From assembly GCA_030745755.1 (NCBI GenBank), contig JASLOA010000057.1:62001-126000 (forward strand): a stretch of 64,000 nt of DNA, given 5' to 3'. This DNA is from Kiritimatiellia bacterium. Its GTDB lineage: Bacteria; Verrucomicrobiota; Kiritimatiellia; UBA8416; JABMPJ01. The translations under genes were made by a program, and so were the position numbers. Below the pieces are notes generated by a model. The model ran no database searches, had not been told where the DNA came from, and was given only the letters and a program-made list of their open reading frames with translations. Shown piece by piece: positions 17,501 to 27,196 of the stretch (its first letter is position 1; each line of letters opens with the position of its first letter).

Positions 17501-18841
17501 ATGGCCGATTGGCTGATTCGAAACGGTACAGTAGTCACGCTTGGCGCTCGCAACCGCGTGATCGGCGATGGCGCCGTATGGATCAGGGACGGCAGTGTCG
17601 AGGCCGTCGGCAAGGCCCGTACCCTCGCCACCAGGGCACGCGGCGCACAAGTACTGGACGCATCCGGCGGCGTGATCATGCCCGGCTTCATCAACGCGCA
17701 TACGCATCTCTATTCCGCCTTCGCCCGCGGTCTTGCGCTGAAACGCGTTCCGCGCGATTTCATGGGAATCCTCAAAGAGCTCTGGTGGCCGCTTGACCGA
17801 GCCCTGACAGCAGAGGACCTTCGGGCAAGCGCGCAGGTCGCGCTGCTCGACTGCATACGCAACGGCACCACGACCGTTATCGACCACCACGAAGGCCAGA
17901 ACAGCCAGCCAGGATCGCTGGACATCCTGGAGAAAGCGTTGCGTCGTACCGGTGTCAGGGGTTGCTTGTGCCTGGGCGTATCCGATCGTGATGGCAAGGG
18001 CGCGGAGGGTCTGCAGGAGAACATCCGCTTTGTAGAGAAGCTGCGGCGCAGAAGGCGCAGCGACGATCTCGTGGTCGCCATGTTCGGGCTCCACGCACTC
18101 TTCACGGTCAACAAGCGCACGTTGGAATCTGTGGTTGCCGCGGCGAACGAGCGCGATCTCGGCATCCATCTGCATGTCGCCGAAGACAAGGTCGACCAGG
18201 AGATCAACCGCCGTCGTCACGGCATGTCTGTCGTGCAACGCCTTCACAAGGCGGGCGGGTTGAACGCGCGGACATACGCCATTCACTGCGTGAAGGTCAG
18301 TGCGGGAGATATCAAGCTGCTGGCCGATGCCGGCGCCTGTGTGGTGCACAACCCGCAATCGAACATGAACAACGCCGTGGGGGTCACGCCGCTGGCGAGA
18401 CTGCTTGATGCGGGAATCACCGTGGGGCTCGGCACAGACGGAATGACGGCCGACATGCGTGACGACGTGCGCGCGTGCCACTTGCTTCACAAGCACACTG
18501 CCGGCGATCCTTCGGGGTTCATGGCGGAGTCCTGCCGCTTGCTCCTGCAGAACAACTCACAGGTTGCCTCGCGCGTGTTCGGTCGTACGGTGGGTGTGTT
18601 GAGGAAAGGCGCCTGTGCTGACGTAATCGTTCTTAGCTACGATCCGCCCACGCCGATGACGACGGCCAATTTCGACAGCCATTTCCTGTTCGGCCTGTGC
18701 GGCGCGCCGGTGTCGGCGACCATGGTGCAGGGGCGACTCCTCATGCGTGACGGCACCATAGAGGGATTGAACGAACCCCGGGTCCGCGCCGAAGCCCGTC
18801 GGCGCGCAGGGAGCCTGTGGAGGAGGATGGGCAAGTCGTGA
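17501..18841 (+). CDS. ssnA: SsnA-type aminohydrolase
   Basis: 446 residues of the metal-dependent ATZ/TRZ amidohydrolase family. Metal ligands are in GFINAHTHLYSAF, HLHVAEDKVD, AIHCVKVS and GLGTDGMTADM. The segment NPQSNMNNAVG, the order of genes and the length all fit SsnA, which accompanies ygfK in E. coli and in urate-degrading anaerobes. It probably deaminates or opens a purine-derived intermediate; the exact reaction is not certain. It overlaps the next start by GTGA. Confidence 0.88.
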   Translation: MADWLIRNGTVVTLGARNRVIGDGAVWIRDGSVEAVGKARTLATRARGAQVLDASGGVIMPGFINAHTHLYSAFARGLALKRVPRDFMGILKELWWPLDRALTAEDLRASAQVALLDCIRNGTTTVIDHHEGQNSQPGSLDILEKALRRTGVRGCLCLGVSDRDGKGAEGLQENIRFVEKLRRRRRSDDLVVAMFGLHALFTVNKRTLESVVAAANERDLGIHLHVAEDKVDQEINRRRHGMSVVQRLHKAGGLNARTYAIHCVKVSAGDIKLLADAGACVVHNPQSNMNNAVGVTPLARLLDAGITVGLGTDGMTADMRDDVRACHLLHKHTAGDPSGFMAESCRLLLQNNSQVASRVFGRTVGVLRKGACADVIVLSYDPPTPMTTANFDSHFLFGLCGAPVSATMVQGRLLMRDGTIEGLNEPRVRAEARRRAGSLWRRMGKS

Positions 18842-20238
18842 ACACGAACAGGATGCTTATCAAGGGGGTGCATACGCTGGTCACCATGGTTGACGGGGAC
18901 GCGCCGCTACATGGCGTGGACGTGAAGATCGCTGATGGCCGGATCGAAGCCGTCGGCAGCGATCTCGGCCCGACCGAGAAGGGCGACACCGTCGTTGATG
19001 GCACGAACTGCGTGGCCTACCCGGGATTCATCAACACGCATCACCACCTCTACCAGTCGCTCACGCGTAACCTGCCCCGGGTGCAGAACGCCAAGCTGTT
19101 CACCTGGCTCGAAAACCTATACGAAGTATGGCGCGGGTTGACACCCGAAGCCGTTGAGGTCAGTGCCAAGGTGGCGATGGGTGAGCTTCTGCTGTCGGGG
19201 TGCACGACCACCACCGATCACTTGTACCTGTTTCCGCGGAATGCACCGGGCGAACTACTGGATGTGACGATCGGTGCGGCCGGACAGATGGGCATGCGTT
19301 TCCATCCCACGCGCGGCAGCATGAGTCGCGGGAAGACTGAGGGCGGTCTGCCGCCGGACGACGTGGTCCAGGACGCCGACACGATCCTGCGCGATAGCCA
19401 ACGCGTGATCGAACAGTACCACGATCCGTCGCCCTACTCGATGTGCCGGATAGCGCTGGCGCCGTGCTCGCCTTTCTCGGTCACGACCGACCTAATGAAA
19501 GAGACGGCGCGGCTGGGACGCGACAAGGGCGTATTGCTGCACACGCACCTGTGCGAGACAAAGGACGAAGAAGACTACTGTCTCACACACTACGGCAAGC
19601 GCCCCCTGGCCTACATGGAAGAGACTGAATGGCTGGGTCCCGATGTCTGGTATGCACACGGAATCTACTTCGACGACGAAGAGATCGCGACGCTGGCAGG
19701 GACCGGAACAGGAGTGGCGCATTGCCCGGGGTCGAACCTGCGTTTGGGATCGGGTATCTGCAAGGTGCCGCAATTGCTGGATCAAGGCGTGAGGGTCGGC
19801 TTGGCTGTCGACGGGAGCGCCAGTAACGACGCCGGGAATGTCGTGCGGGAAATGCAACTGGCTCTACTCGTGCATCGTATCGGCACGGGCGTGGATGCCA
19901 TGCCGCCGGAAACCGTGCTGCGCATGGCAACGGTGGGTGGGGCGGAGATCTTGAACTGGCCGGAGCTCGGGCGGGTACAAGTTGGTGCCGCGGCGGACCT
20001 GGCACTGTTCCGTCTCGATCGAGTGGATTTTGCGGGCGCCATGCATGCGCCGGCCTCCGCGCTGCTGTTCTGCGGCGCCGGCCAGCGCGCCGAGTACACT
20101 ATCGTCGGCGGCAAGATTCTGGTTGAGAAGGGCCAGCTTGCAGGTGAAGATGAGGAGCGTCTGTTCCATCGCGCCAACGAAGTGTCAGACGCACTTGTTA
20201 CCAGCGCCGAAGAACGGACGGGAGTGGGGTATCGCTGA
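18838..20238 (+). CDS. 8-oxoguanine-deaminase-like amidohydrolase
   Basis: 466 residues from a GTG at 18838 preceded by GGAGGAGGA and overlapping the ssnA stop; an in-frame GTG at 18817 is less likely. Motifs match 8-oxoguanine deaminase closely: GFINTHHHLYQSLTRNLP, GCTTTTDHLYLFP, ALAPCSPFSVT, LHTHLCETKDEEDYCL, AHGIYFDDEEI, GLAVDGSASNDAGN. The product of that reaction is urate, which fits entry of guanine derivatives into this island. Confidence 0.85.
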   Translation: MNTNRMLIKGVHTLVTMVDGDAPLHGVDVKIADGRIEAVGSDLGPTEKGDTVVDGTNCVAYPGFINTHHHLYQSLTRNLPRVQNAKLFTWLENLYEVWRGLTPEAVEVSAKVAMGELLLSGCTTTTDHLYLFPRNAPGELLDVTIGAAGQMGMRFHPTRGSMSRGKTEGGLPPDDVVQDADTILRDSQRVIEQYHDPSPYSMCRIALAPCSPFSVTTDLMKETARLGRDKGVLLHTHLCETKDEEDYCLTHYGKRPLAYMEETEWLGPDVWYAHGIYFDDEEIATLAGTGTGVAHCPGSNLRLGSGICKVPQLLDQGVRVGLAVDGSASNDAGNVVREMQLALLVHRIGTGVDAMPPETVLRMATVGGAEILNWPELGRVQVGAAADLALFRLDRVDFAGAMHAPASALLFCGAGQRAEYTIVGGKILVEKGQLAGEDEERLFHRANEVSDALVTSAEERTGVGYR

Positions 20239-20240
20239 CG

Positions 20241-21074
20241 ATGAAGCTCTGTGATTTTGTCATACCGGCGGATATTGACGAGGCGCGTGCCAGGCTGCGC
20301 GAACTCGGTGACGCCGCATTCCCCACGGCAGGCGGTGTCTCCCTGCATTTTCTGCGCTTTGCGGAGCCGAAAACAGCCGTGGATCTGACCCGGCTGGGTC
20401 TCTCTGGCATTTCCCGGGACAACGGCAGGTTCACCATCGGGGCGACGACCCCGGTTTGCGATCTGCAGAAACATGTCGCGGAAGGGTGGGTGCTCGACCG
20501 CGTAGCGCGCCGCTTTGTTACGCAACAGATCCGCAACATCTCCACGCTTGGCGGGAACATATGCCGCGTCTTCTGGTGGTCGGATTTCCCGGTGGCCCTG
20601 CTTGCGCTCGATGCGTCCGTCGCCGTCCGGGGAGAGTCCGAAACGGTGTTGTCCGCCGAGGAGTTTCTCGCGCGCCCCCTGAAGCTGCTGAAACCGGGAA
20701 CGCTGGTGGTGGCGATCGACATTCCTGCCGTGGAGAGTGGAGCCGGATTCGGATACGGCAAGGAAACACGCGTGGGATCATCCTTCAGCCTCGCCACAGC
20801 CGCCGCCTGCGTCGTCGTGGAAGGCAACCGCATCAAGCAGGCTCGCGTGGCGGCAGGCGCGTCGCTGTCGATGCCGCAACTGCTGCCGGCGGTGGGGGAG
20901 AAGCTGGCCGGCGAGACGGCGGATCGTGAAGCGATAGAGAAGGCCGTGGCGACAGGGACCGAAGGGCTTGCCTGGAAAGGCCGTGAAGGCATGTCGGACC
21001 CGTACGCTGCAGAGTTGAGCCGCATCATCATCGCGGACGCGATCACCGACGCCGTGGCGGAGGCACGGACATGA
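20241..21074 (+). CDS. Molybdenum hydroxylase FAD subunit (CoxM/XdhB-like)
   Basis: 277 residues of the CO-dehydrogenase-flavoprotein type. An FAD-pyrophosphate loop is seen as AFPTAGGVSLHFL, and the second FAD signature is TQQIRNISTLGGNICRVFWW. The C-terminal CODH_FAD_C part starts near TRVGSSFSLATAAAC. It passes electrons from the 2Fe-2S subunit to an acceptor. It overlaps the next gene by ATGA, forming a three-gene L-M-S set. Confidence 0.88.
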   Translation: MKLCDFVIPADIDEARARLRELGDAAFPTAGGVSLHFLRFAEPKTAVDLTRLGLSGISRDNGRFTIGATTPVCDLQKHVAEGWVLDRVARRFVTQQIRNISTLGGNICRVFWWSDFPVALLALDASVAVRGESETVLSAEEFLARPLKLLKPGTLVVAIDIPAVESGAGFGYGKETRVGSSFSLATAAACVVVEGNRIKQARVAAGASLSMPQLLPAVGEKLAGETADREAIEKAVATGTEGLAWKGREGMSDPYAAELSRIIIADAITDAVAEART

Positions 21075-21547
21075 GTACAGTGAAGCAGATATCCCTGACA
21101 CTCAACGGCGAGCCGAAGACGTTTGAGACCACGGCTGACGAGACGCTTGTCGATCTTCTGCGACGCCATGGCTACAGGGGCACGAAGACCGGATGCTACG
21201 AGGGCGCCTGCGGGGCGTGCACCGTGATCCTGGATGGGCGGGCGGTTTACGGTTGCCTGCTTCGCGCGTTCCAGGCGCATGGGCGTGACGTGCAGACGAT
21301 CGAAGGCGCTGGTTCTTTTGACGATCCGCATCCTGTCCAGCGGGCGTTGGTCGACGAAGGGGCCGTCCAGTGTGGTTTCTGCACTCCCGGCATGGTGCTT
21401 TCGGCCAAGGCGCTGCTTGACGAAACACCGCACCCGGGCAGTGACACGATCAAGGAACACATGGACGGCAATCTCTGCCGCTGTACGGGATACGAGAAGA
21501 TACGCGTGGCGGTAGAAAAGGTCGCCGCGTCTACGGCTATGCCATGA
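21071..21547 (+). CDS. Molybdenum hydroxylase 2Fe-2S subunit
   Basis: 158 residues. The plant-type 2Fe-2S site is GCYEGACGACTV with a partner Cys in YGCLL. The second cluster uses QCGFCTPGMVLSA and NLCRCTGYEKI. Length and spacing match CoxS/XdhC-type small subunits. Coupled by ATGA overlaps to both neighbours. Confidence 0.93.
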   Translation: MSTVKQISLTLNGEPKTFETTADETLVDLLRRHGYRGTKTGCYEGACGACTVILDGRAVYGCLLRAFQAHGRDVQTIEGAGSFDDPHPVQRALVDEGAVQCGFCTPGMVLSAKALLDETPHPGSDTIKEHMDGNLCRCTGYEKIRVAVEKVAASTAMP

Positions 21548-23859
21548 AACAACAGGAATTCAAAGTCGTCAGCAAGTCCGTCGAGAAGATCGATGCGATG
21601 TCGTTGGCCCTTGGTAAACCATCCTATGTGGCCGACCTGCAGCCCGCCGGCACGTTGTACGTCGGTATGCTGTGGTCTCCCCATGCCCACGCGCGGATCA
21701 AGAGTGTCGACATAGCGGCGGCTGAGAACATGCCGGGAGTCGCCGGCGTTCTCTTCCACGGCAACGTGCCGCGAGTGCCCCATACCACGGCGGGGCAGGG
21801 CTTCCCTGAGCCCTCTCCGTATGACACGGTGATGTTCGACAGCAAGGTGCGTTTCGTAGGCGACCGCGTGGCGGCCGTGGCAGCCGAGACTCCCAAGATT
21901 GCTGCCGCCGCGGCGAAAGCGATCCAGGTTGAATACGAAGTGCTCGAGCCGGTGCTTTCGATAGACGATGCGTTGGCGGACGGCAGCCCCGTCATCCACG
22001 ACCAGGAGGACGCAAGCATCCCGATACCGGTCCCGTACGAACCCGCAAGGAACATCGCCGCAAGGGTTGGCATGGACGTGGGCGACCTGGAGCAAGGGCT
22101 GGCGGAGGCCGATATCAAGTTGGATCGGACCTACGAAACGCATTATGCACAGCATACCCCGATGGAAACGCATGTGTCGCTGGCGCAGGTCGATTCGCGG
22201 GGCCGGCTGGTCATCACCACCAGCACCCAAGTGCCGTTCCACGTGCGGCGCATCGTTGCGCAGACACTCCAGATTCCCGTGCAGCAGATCCGCGTCATCA
22301 AGCCGCGCATCGGCGGGGGCTTCGGCGCCAAGCAGGAGATCCTGCTTGAAGACGTAGCGGCATTGTTCGCCCTCCGCACGGGTCGTCCCGTCCTCTTCGA
22401 GATGACGCGGTCCGAGGAGTTTATCAGCAGTCGCACCAGGCATCCGCAGCGGGTACGCATTCGTTCCGGCGTGACCGCGGACGGCCGGATAACCGCGCTG
22501 GGCATGGATGTCGTCTCGAATACCGGGGCCTACGGGTCGCACGCCCTGACAGTCGTGTGCAACTGTGGCAGCAAGGTCCTGCCGCTGTATCGTACAACCA
22601 ACATTCACTTTGAAGGTGTCACGGTCTACACGAACCTTCCCGTGGCCGGCGCCTATCGCGGGTACGGGGCTACCCAGGCGTGTTTCGCCGTGGAATGCCA
22701 CATGGACGAAGTGGCCGAGGCGATCGGCATGGACCCGCTGAAGTTCAGGCAGATGAACCATATCCGCTCAGGCGAGGGATCGCCGGTCTTTGCAGCGCTG
22801 GGAGAGGGAAAGGAAGGCGTCGAACAGGCGATCGGCAGTTGTGAGCTCGAGGAATGCATCCGGCTCGGCGCCGAAGAGATCGGGTGGGGTGGACGCGGTA
22901 TGCCGGGAGAGAAGACCGGGCGTTTCCGCCGCGGCATCGGCATGGCCTGTCTCATGCAGGGCTCGAGTATCCCGCGCGTGGACATGGGGGCGGCTTCACT
23001 CAAGATGAACGAGGACGGATCGTTCAACCTCCTGGTTGGCGCCACGGACCTGGGCACAGGGAGCGACACCGTGCTTGCCCAGATCGCGGCCGAACAGCTC
23101 GGAACTGACGTCGGGAAGATGGTGGTCTATTCCTCCGACACGGACATGACGCCCTTTGACGTGGGCGCTTACGCGTCCAGCACCACCTATCTTTCAGGCG
23201 AAGCCGTGCGCAAGGTCGCCGAGAAGGTGAAGAAACAGATCGTCGCGGTTGCCGCCAACAAGCTTGGCGTGCCCGCAGAGCGTCTCGTGGTTGAAGCATC
23301 GAGCGTAGCAACAGCGGACGGCAGCCAGTCTGTCACGTTCTCCGACGTCGCCATACACGCGCTGTACCAGATGGACCAGTTCCAGGTTGGCGGCATCGCG
23401 TCGCACACCACGGAAAAATCCCCCCCGCCGTTCTCGGCCCATTTCGCCGAGGTGGAAGTGGACACACTCACCGGCGGAGTGCGGGTCATCAAGTACGTGG
23501 CCGCGGTCGATTGCGGGACAGCCATCAACCCCAAGCTGGCGGAAGGGCAAACCGAAGGAGGCGTCCTGAACGGCATCAGCTACGCCTTGACCGAACAGTA
23601 CCTGTTCGATTCGAAAGGGCGCATGAGCAATGCCTCGTTCCACAACTACCACATCTTCTCGATGCGCGACATGCCGGAACTGAAGACGATCCTGGTACCC
23701 AGTTACGAGGAAACGGGCCCCTACGGAGCCAAGAGTGTTTCGGAGATCTGCATCAACGGCCCCATGCCCGCCATCGCCAACGCCATCTACAATGCCGCCG
23801 GCGTGCGGCTGACTCACCCGCCTTTCACGCCGGACAAGGTCTGGCAGGCTTTGCAGTAG
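21544..23859 (+). CDS. Molybdenum hydroxylase catalytic (molybdopterin) subunit
   Basis: 771 residues of the aldehyde-oxidase/xanthine-dehydrogenase large-subunit family. It has GKPSYVADL near the start, HTPMETHVSLAQ, IGGGFGAKQEILLED (Moco loop), AGAYRGYGATQACFAVE (Arg in the purine-binding position), ATDLGTGSDTVLAQI, and GPYGAKSVSEICING carrying the catalytic Glu. It lacks the CSFR loop of CO dehydrogenase, so purine hydroxylation (XdhD-like) is more likely. A selenium-dependent form is possible but not visible. Its end overlaps the convergent mocA gene by 46 bp. Confidence 0.9.
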   Translation: MKQQEFKVVSKSVEKIDAMSLALGKPSYVADLQPAGTLYVGMLWSPHAHARIKSVDIAAAENMPGVAGVLFHGNVPRVPHTTAGQGFPEPSPYDTVMFDSKVRFVGDRVAAVAAETPKIAAAAAKAIQVEYEVLEPVLSIDDALADGSPVIHDQEDASIPIPVPYEPARNIAARVGMDVGDLEQGLAEADIKLDRTYETHYAQHTPMETHVSLAQVDSRGRLVITTSTQVPFHVRRIVAQTLQIPVQQIRVIKPRIGGGFGAKQEILLEDVAALFALRTGRPVLFEMTRSEEFISSRTRHPQRVRIRSGVTADGRITALGMDVVSNTGAYGSHALTVVCNCGSKVLPLYRTTNIHFEGVTVYTNLPVAGAYRGYGATQACFAVECHMDEVAEAIGMDPLKFRQMNHIRSGEGSPVFAALGEGKEGVEQAIGSCELEECIRLGAEEIGWGGRGMPGEKTGRFRRGIGMACLMQGSSIPRVDMGAASLKMNEDGSFNLLVGATDLGTGSDTVLAQIAAEQLGTDVGKMVVYSSDTDMTPFDVGAYASSTTYLSGEAVRKVAEKVKKQIVAVAANKLGVPAERLVVEASSVATADGSQSVTFSDVAIHALYQMDQFQVGGIASHTTEKSPPPFSAHFAEVEVDTLTGGVRVIKYVAAVDCGTAINPKLAEGQTEGGVLNGISYALTEQYLFDSKGRMSNASFHNYHIFSMRDMPELKTILVPSYEETGPYGAKSVSEICINGPMPAIANAIYNAAGVRLTHPPFTPDKVWQALQ

Positions 23860-24416
23860 TCTTGCGGCGTATCGACGTCAACCAGGATCCCTTCGTCGTC
23901 GCAATCGATGTGGCAGGTGTGATCGCGGTGCTGCGCGAGAAAGCCGCGCAGGCCGCCGGGCCCGTCAAAGGCCATCAGCGCGGGGATCAGCCCGGCGTCG
24001 AGCAGGGGCGGATGGCCGGTCTTGCCATGACTGCGGGGCGAGACGACTTCAGCCGGCTGTGCGCGCATGAGCCGTCGGAGTGTCCGTGGGGACACGAGGG
24101 GAATGTCGACGGGATGCACGAAGAACGCTCTCACGCGCGAAGGCAGGGATGCGATACCTGCCTCGACAGAGGAGAACATACCGCTTTCGGGATGCGGGTT
24201 GAGAACCCATGTAACGCCGGCACGGTCAAGTAACGGTGAGAGTCGGTCGGCGTGATGACCGACGACAACGCGCAGTTCCTCGACGCCGGCCTGCCGGAAC
24301 ACACCGATCACGTGTTCCAGTATCGTCACCTTGCCAAACGGCAGCAGTGCCTTGGGTTGACCCATTCGTTCCGAGGCGCCGGCGGCGAGGATGATGGCGG
24401 CGATGTCTTGTGCCAT
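23814..24416 (-). CDS. mocA: MocA-type molybdenum cofactor cytidylyltransferase
   Basis: 200 residues from MAQDIAAIILAAGASERMGQ, the nucleotide-binding P-loop-like signature of MobA-like transferases, with KALLPFG next. An AAGGAAGGAG site precedes the ATG. Later motifs are VHPVDIPLVS (metal Asp) and KTGHPPLLD. MocA adds CMP to molybdopterin for the xanthine dehydrogenase family. It runs against the hydroxylase operon and is divergent from the PLP enzyme gene. Confidence 0.88.
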   Translation of the reverse strand: MAQDIAAIILAAGASERMGQPKALLPFGKVTILEHVIGVFRQAGVEELRVVVGHHADRLSPLLDRAGVTWVLNPHPESGMFSSVEAGIASLPSRVRAFFVHPVDIPLVSPRTLRRLMRAQPAEVVSPRSHGKTGHPPLLDAGLIPALMAFDGPGGLRGFLAQHRDHTCHIDCDDEGILVDVDTPQDYCKACQTLSGVKGG

Positions 24417-24452
24417 TGGCTCCTTCCTTGCTTCCTTCAAACTAGTCGCCAT

Positions 24453-24498
24453 TGTTCCGGTTGTGTAGTATAAAAGCTGCGCAAAGGGAGTATGTGAC
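24453..24498 (+). promoter_or_regulatory. Probable promoter and RBS of the second operon arm
   Basis: TATAAA at 24469-24474 is a plausible -10, with TAGTAT overlapping it. The -35 is poor. AAGGGAG eight bases before the ATG at 24499 is a good ribosome-binding site. The 82-bp gap between mocA and this gene must hold both promoters. Confidence 0.4.
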
Positions 24499-25989
24499 AT
24501 GCAATCTTCCGGTAGATTGAACGAAGAAGTCCGGACAAGAGCGGTGGCCCGGGCGCGGGAGCGCGGGGTCGTGCTGCCGACGTTTGCCCAGCAGAGGGAT
24601 CCCGCGCTCATTCCGCCCGAGATCAAGGCGCGGCTGGCCAAGCTGGGTCTGTGGGACATCGATCCCTTGAACCTGTTCCGTATCACGTGGAAGAACGAGC
24701 CGCAGCCGAAAGGTGGCGGGTTCGGAGACGGCAACTGGCTGGAGTTTCCTTCCGCGTTGACCGGTGTGGACGCGCGCATCGTGGGTGTCGTTGGCAAGTG
24801 GCTTCCCACGGGGTCACACAAGGTGGGGGCGGCCTACGGCTGCCTTGTACCGCGGCTGGTTACCGGACAGTTCGATCCCACTGCGCAGAAGGCCGTATGG
24901 CCGTCGACCGGCAACTACTGTCGCGGCGGCGCCTACGACTGTGCGCTGCTCGGCTGTCCCGCTGTCGCTATTCTGCCCGAAGAGATGAGCCGTGAACGTT
25001 TCGAGTGGCTACGCGAAATCGGTACCGACGAAATCATCGCCACGCCGGGCAGCGAATCCAACGTGAAGGAGATCTACGACAAGTGTCATGAACTGCGCGC
25101 CACGCGTGGGGACGACATCGTGATCTTCAACCAGTTCGAGGAATTCGGCAACGCGATCTGGCATTATCACGTGACCGGCTTGAACATCGAAGACATCTAC
25201 GAGAATGCCATTCGCTCGGACGATAGCCGGCTGGCCGCGTACGTGTCGGCGACCGGTTCCGCCGGGACAATCGCGGCGGGTGATTACCTGCGCACGAAAT
25301 CGCCGGACCTGCGAGTGGTAGCGGTCGAGGCCCTGCAATGTCCCACTCTCTACCAGTTCGGGTTCGGTGCGCATCGGATCGAAGGCATAGGCGACAAACA
25401 CGTGCCGTGGATCCATAACGTGCGCAATACCGACGCGGTGTGCGCTGTGGATGACGAACAGGTCATGCAACTGCTGCGCCTGTTTAACGAGGAGGAAGGC
25501 AAAGCGACCCTCGCCGCACAGGGCGTTGATGCGTCCGTGATCGAATCGCTGGACCTGCTCGGAATCTCCTCCATCTGCAACCTGGTTGCCGCCATCCACA
25601 CAGCCAGGCTCTATGGGTTTGAGGACAGGGACGTCATCTTTGTCCCGCTGACCGATTCGATGGAGCTGTACGTGTCGAGAAAGGTTGAAATGGCCGAAGC
25701 CCACGGACCCTACACAAAGGAACTGGCCGGGCGTCATATCGATGAGTACCTCGCCGGAACGCGCCCGGACCATATGCGGGAGCTATCCGATTTCGACCGG
25801 CGGTGTCTACACAACTTCAAGTACTTCACCTGGGTGGAACAGCAGGGGCGTGGTGTGGAAGAACTGCGCGAACTGTGGGACGGCGATTTCTGGAAAGGTG
25901 TATTCGACCAGGGCCGCGTTGATGAATGGGACCGCTCCATCGAAGAGTTCAACTCGGAGACGGGCGTATTGAAGGGACTCGTGTCATGA
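24499..25989 (+). CDS. Fold-type-II PLP enzyme of the purine island
   Basis: 496 residues related to the cysteine synthase/tryptophan synthase beta family. The probable PLP lysine is in LPTGSHKVGAAYG; the phosphate-binding Gly-rich turn is SATGSAGTIAAGDYL. Such genes occur in anaerobic purine clusters beside YgeY and YgeW, and it may handle an amino-acid intermediate such as 2,3-diaminopropionate. It is not an obvious YgeX orthologue. It overlaps ygeY by ATGA. The substrate is unknown. Confidence 0.8.
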   Translation: MQSSGRLNEEVRTRAVARARERGVVLPTFAQQRDPALIPPEIKARLAKLGLWDIDPLNLFRITWKNEPQPKGGGFGDGNWLEFPSALTGVDARIVGVVGKWLPTGSHKVGAAYGCLVPRLVTGQFDPTAQKAVWPSTGNYCRGGAYDCALLGCPAVAILPEEMSRERFEWLREIGTDEIIATPGSESNVKEIYDKCHELRATRGDDIVIFNQFEEFGNAIWHYHVTGLNIEDIYENAIRSDDSRLAAYVSATGSAGTIAAGDYLRTKSPDLRVVAVEALQCPTLYQFGFGAHRIEGIGDKHVPWIHNVRNTDAVCAVDDEQVMQLLRLFNEEEGKATLAAQGVDASVIESLDLLGISSICNLVAAIHTARLYGFEDRDVIFVPLTDSMELYVSRKVEMAEAHGPYTKELAGRHIDEYLAGTRPDHMRELSDFDRRCLHNFKYFTWVEQQGRGVEELRELWDGDFWKGVFDQGRVDEWDRSIEEFNSETGVLKGLVS

Positions 25990-27182
25990 GCACCGAATGG
26001 CTGATCGCAGCGCAGGAGATGAGAAAGCCGCTGGTCGGTTTCCTCTCCGATATCGTGGCCATACCATCCTTGAGTCGCGAGGAAAGGGACGTGGTCGCTC
26101 GTATTGCCGCCGAGATGGAGGCGCTGGGCTACGACGAGGTCCGCATCGACGGAATGGGAAATGTGCTCGGCCGGATCGGGAACGGCAAGACGGTGATCGC
26201 GCTGGACGGCCACTGCGACACGGTCGACGTCGGCGACCGGTCGCAGTGGGAGACGGACCCGTTCGTGCCGGTGATCAGGGATGGCCGCTTCTACGGGCGA
26301 GGTGCGTCCGATCAGAAAAGCGGCGTGGCCTCAGCCGTCTACGCCGGCGGCCTGCTCAAGCGCATGGATGCTGTCCCCGCTGATGTCACTCTCTACGTCG
26401 TAGCATCGGTGCAGGAAGAAGACTGCGACGGACTCTGCTGGCAATACCTTGTGAACGAAGAGGCGTTGCGTCCGGATGTTGTGGTGCTGACCGAGCCGAC
26501 CAACCTGCGCGTTCATATCGGGCAGCGCGGACGTATGGAACTGGAAATCTCAACCACCGGGATCTCCTGTCACGGTTCGGCGCCCGAGCGGGGAGAAAAC
26601 GCCGTTTACAGGATGGCGCCCATCATCCAGGACATCGAGGCCCTGAACGAGCGGCTCCCTCCGCAAGAGCCGTTCGGCAAGGGCTCGGTCACCATCAGCC
26701 AGGTGCGTTCGGAGTCGCCCAGCCTGTGCGCGGTGGCCGACGGTTGCACGATCCATCTCGATCGCCGCCTGACGAAGGGCGAGTCCGAGTCCACCTCCGT
26801 GGCTGAGCTTGAAGCACTCGCGTCAGTGTGCGGGGCAGCCGCACGTGTGAGCGTACTCGAGTATGCCAACCCGAGTTACACCGGGCTGGTCTACCCCACG
26901 CGAAAATACTACCCGACCTGGTGTCTTGATCCGTCGGCTCCACAGGTGCAGCGGGCGCAGAAGGCTTTCAGGACTGTGTTCGATCGTGAACCCGAGACCG
27001 GATACTGGACCTTCAGTACGAACGGCGTGGCGACGGCCGGCCTGTTCGATATCCCCACACTCGGGTTCGGCCCCGGCGAAGAAGCGCAGGCCCACGCCCC
27101 CAACGAGCATATCGAGATCGATCAGCTCGTACAGGCCGCCGCGTTTTACTGCGGTTTTGTGGACAGTTTTACGAAGCAATAA
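25986..27182 (+). CDS. ygeY: YgeY-type M20 peptidase/amidohydrolase
   Basis: 398 residues from the ATG at 25986, which overlaps the previous stop. Di-zinc ligands are in ALDGHCDTVDVGD, GRGASDQKSGVAS and VQEEDCDG, and the dimerisation lid has RGRMELEI and SCHGSAPERGENA. The C-terminal His is in QAHAPNEHI. In E. coli ygeY sits with ygeW and ygeX and is assigned an amide-bond hydrolysis step in purine breakdown. Confidence 0.88.
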   Translation: MSTEWLIAAQEMRKPLVGFLSDIVAIPSLSREERDVVARIAAEMEALGYDEVRIDGMGNVLGRIGNGKTVIALDGHCDTVDVGDRSQWETDPFVPVIRDGRFYGRGASDQKSGVASAVYAGGLLKRMDAVPADVTLYVVASVQEEDCDGLCWQYLVNEEALRPDVVVLTEPTNLRVHIGQRGRMELEISTTGISCHGSAPERGENAVYRMAPIIQDIEALNERLPPQEPFGKGSVTISQVRSESPSLCAVADGCTIHLDRRLTKGESESTSVAELEALASVCGAAARVSVLEYANPSYTGLVYPTRKYYPTWCLDPSAPQVQRAQKAFRTVFDREPETGYWTFSTNGVATAGLFDIPTLGFGPGEEAQAHAPNEHIEIDQLVQAAAFYCGFVDSFTKQ

Positions 27183-27196
27183 CCAGGGAGGATAGA

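Noticed and set aside
20198-22761. Long minus-strand frames opposite the molybdenum hydroxylase genes
   Set aside because: Antisense frames of clear catalytic subunits with no motifs or ribosome-binding sites.
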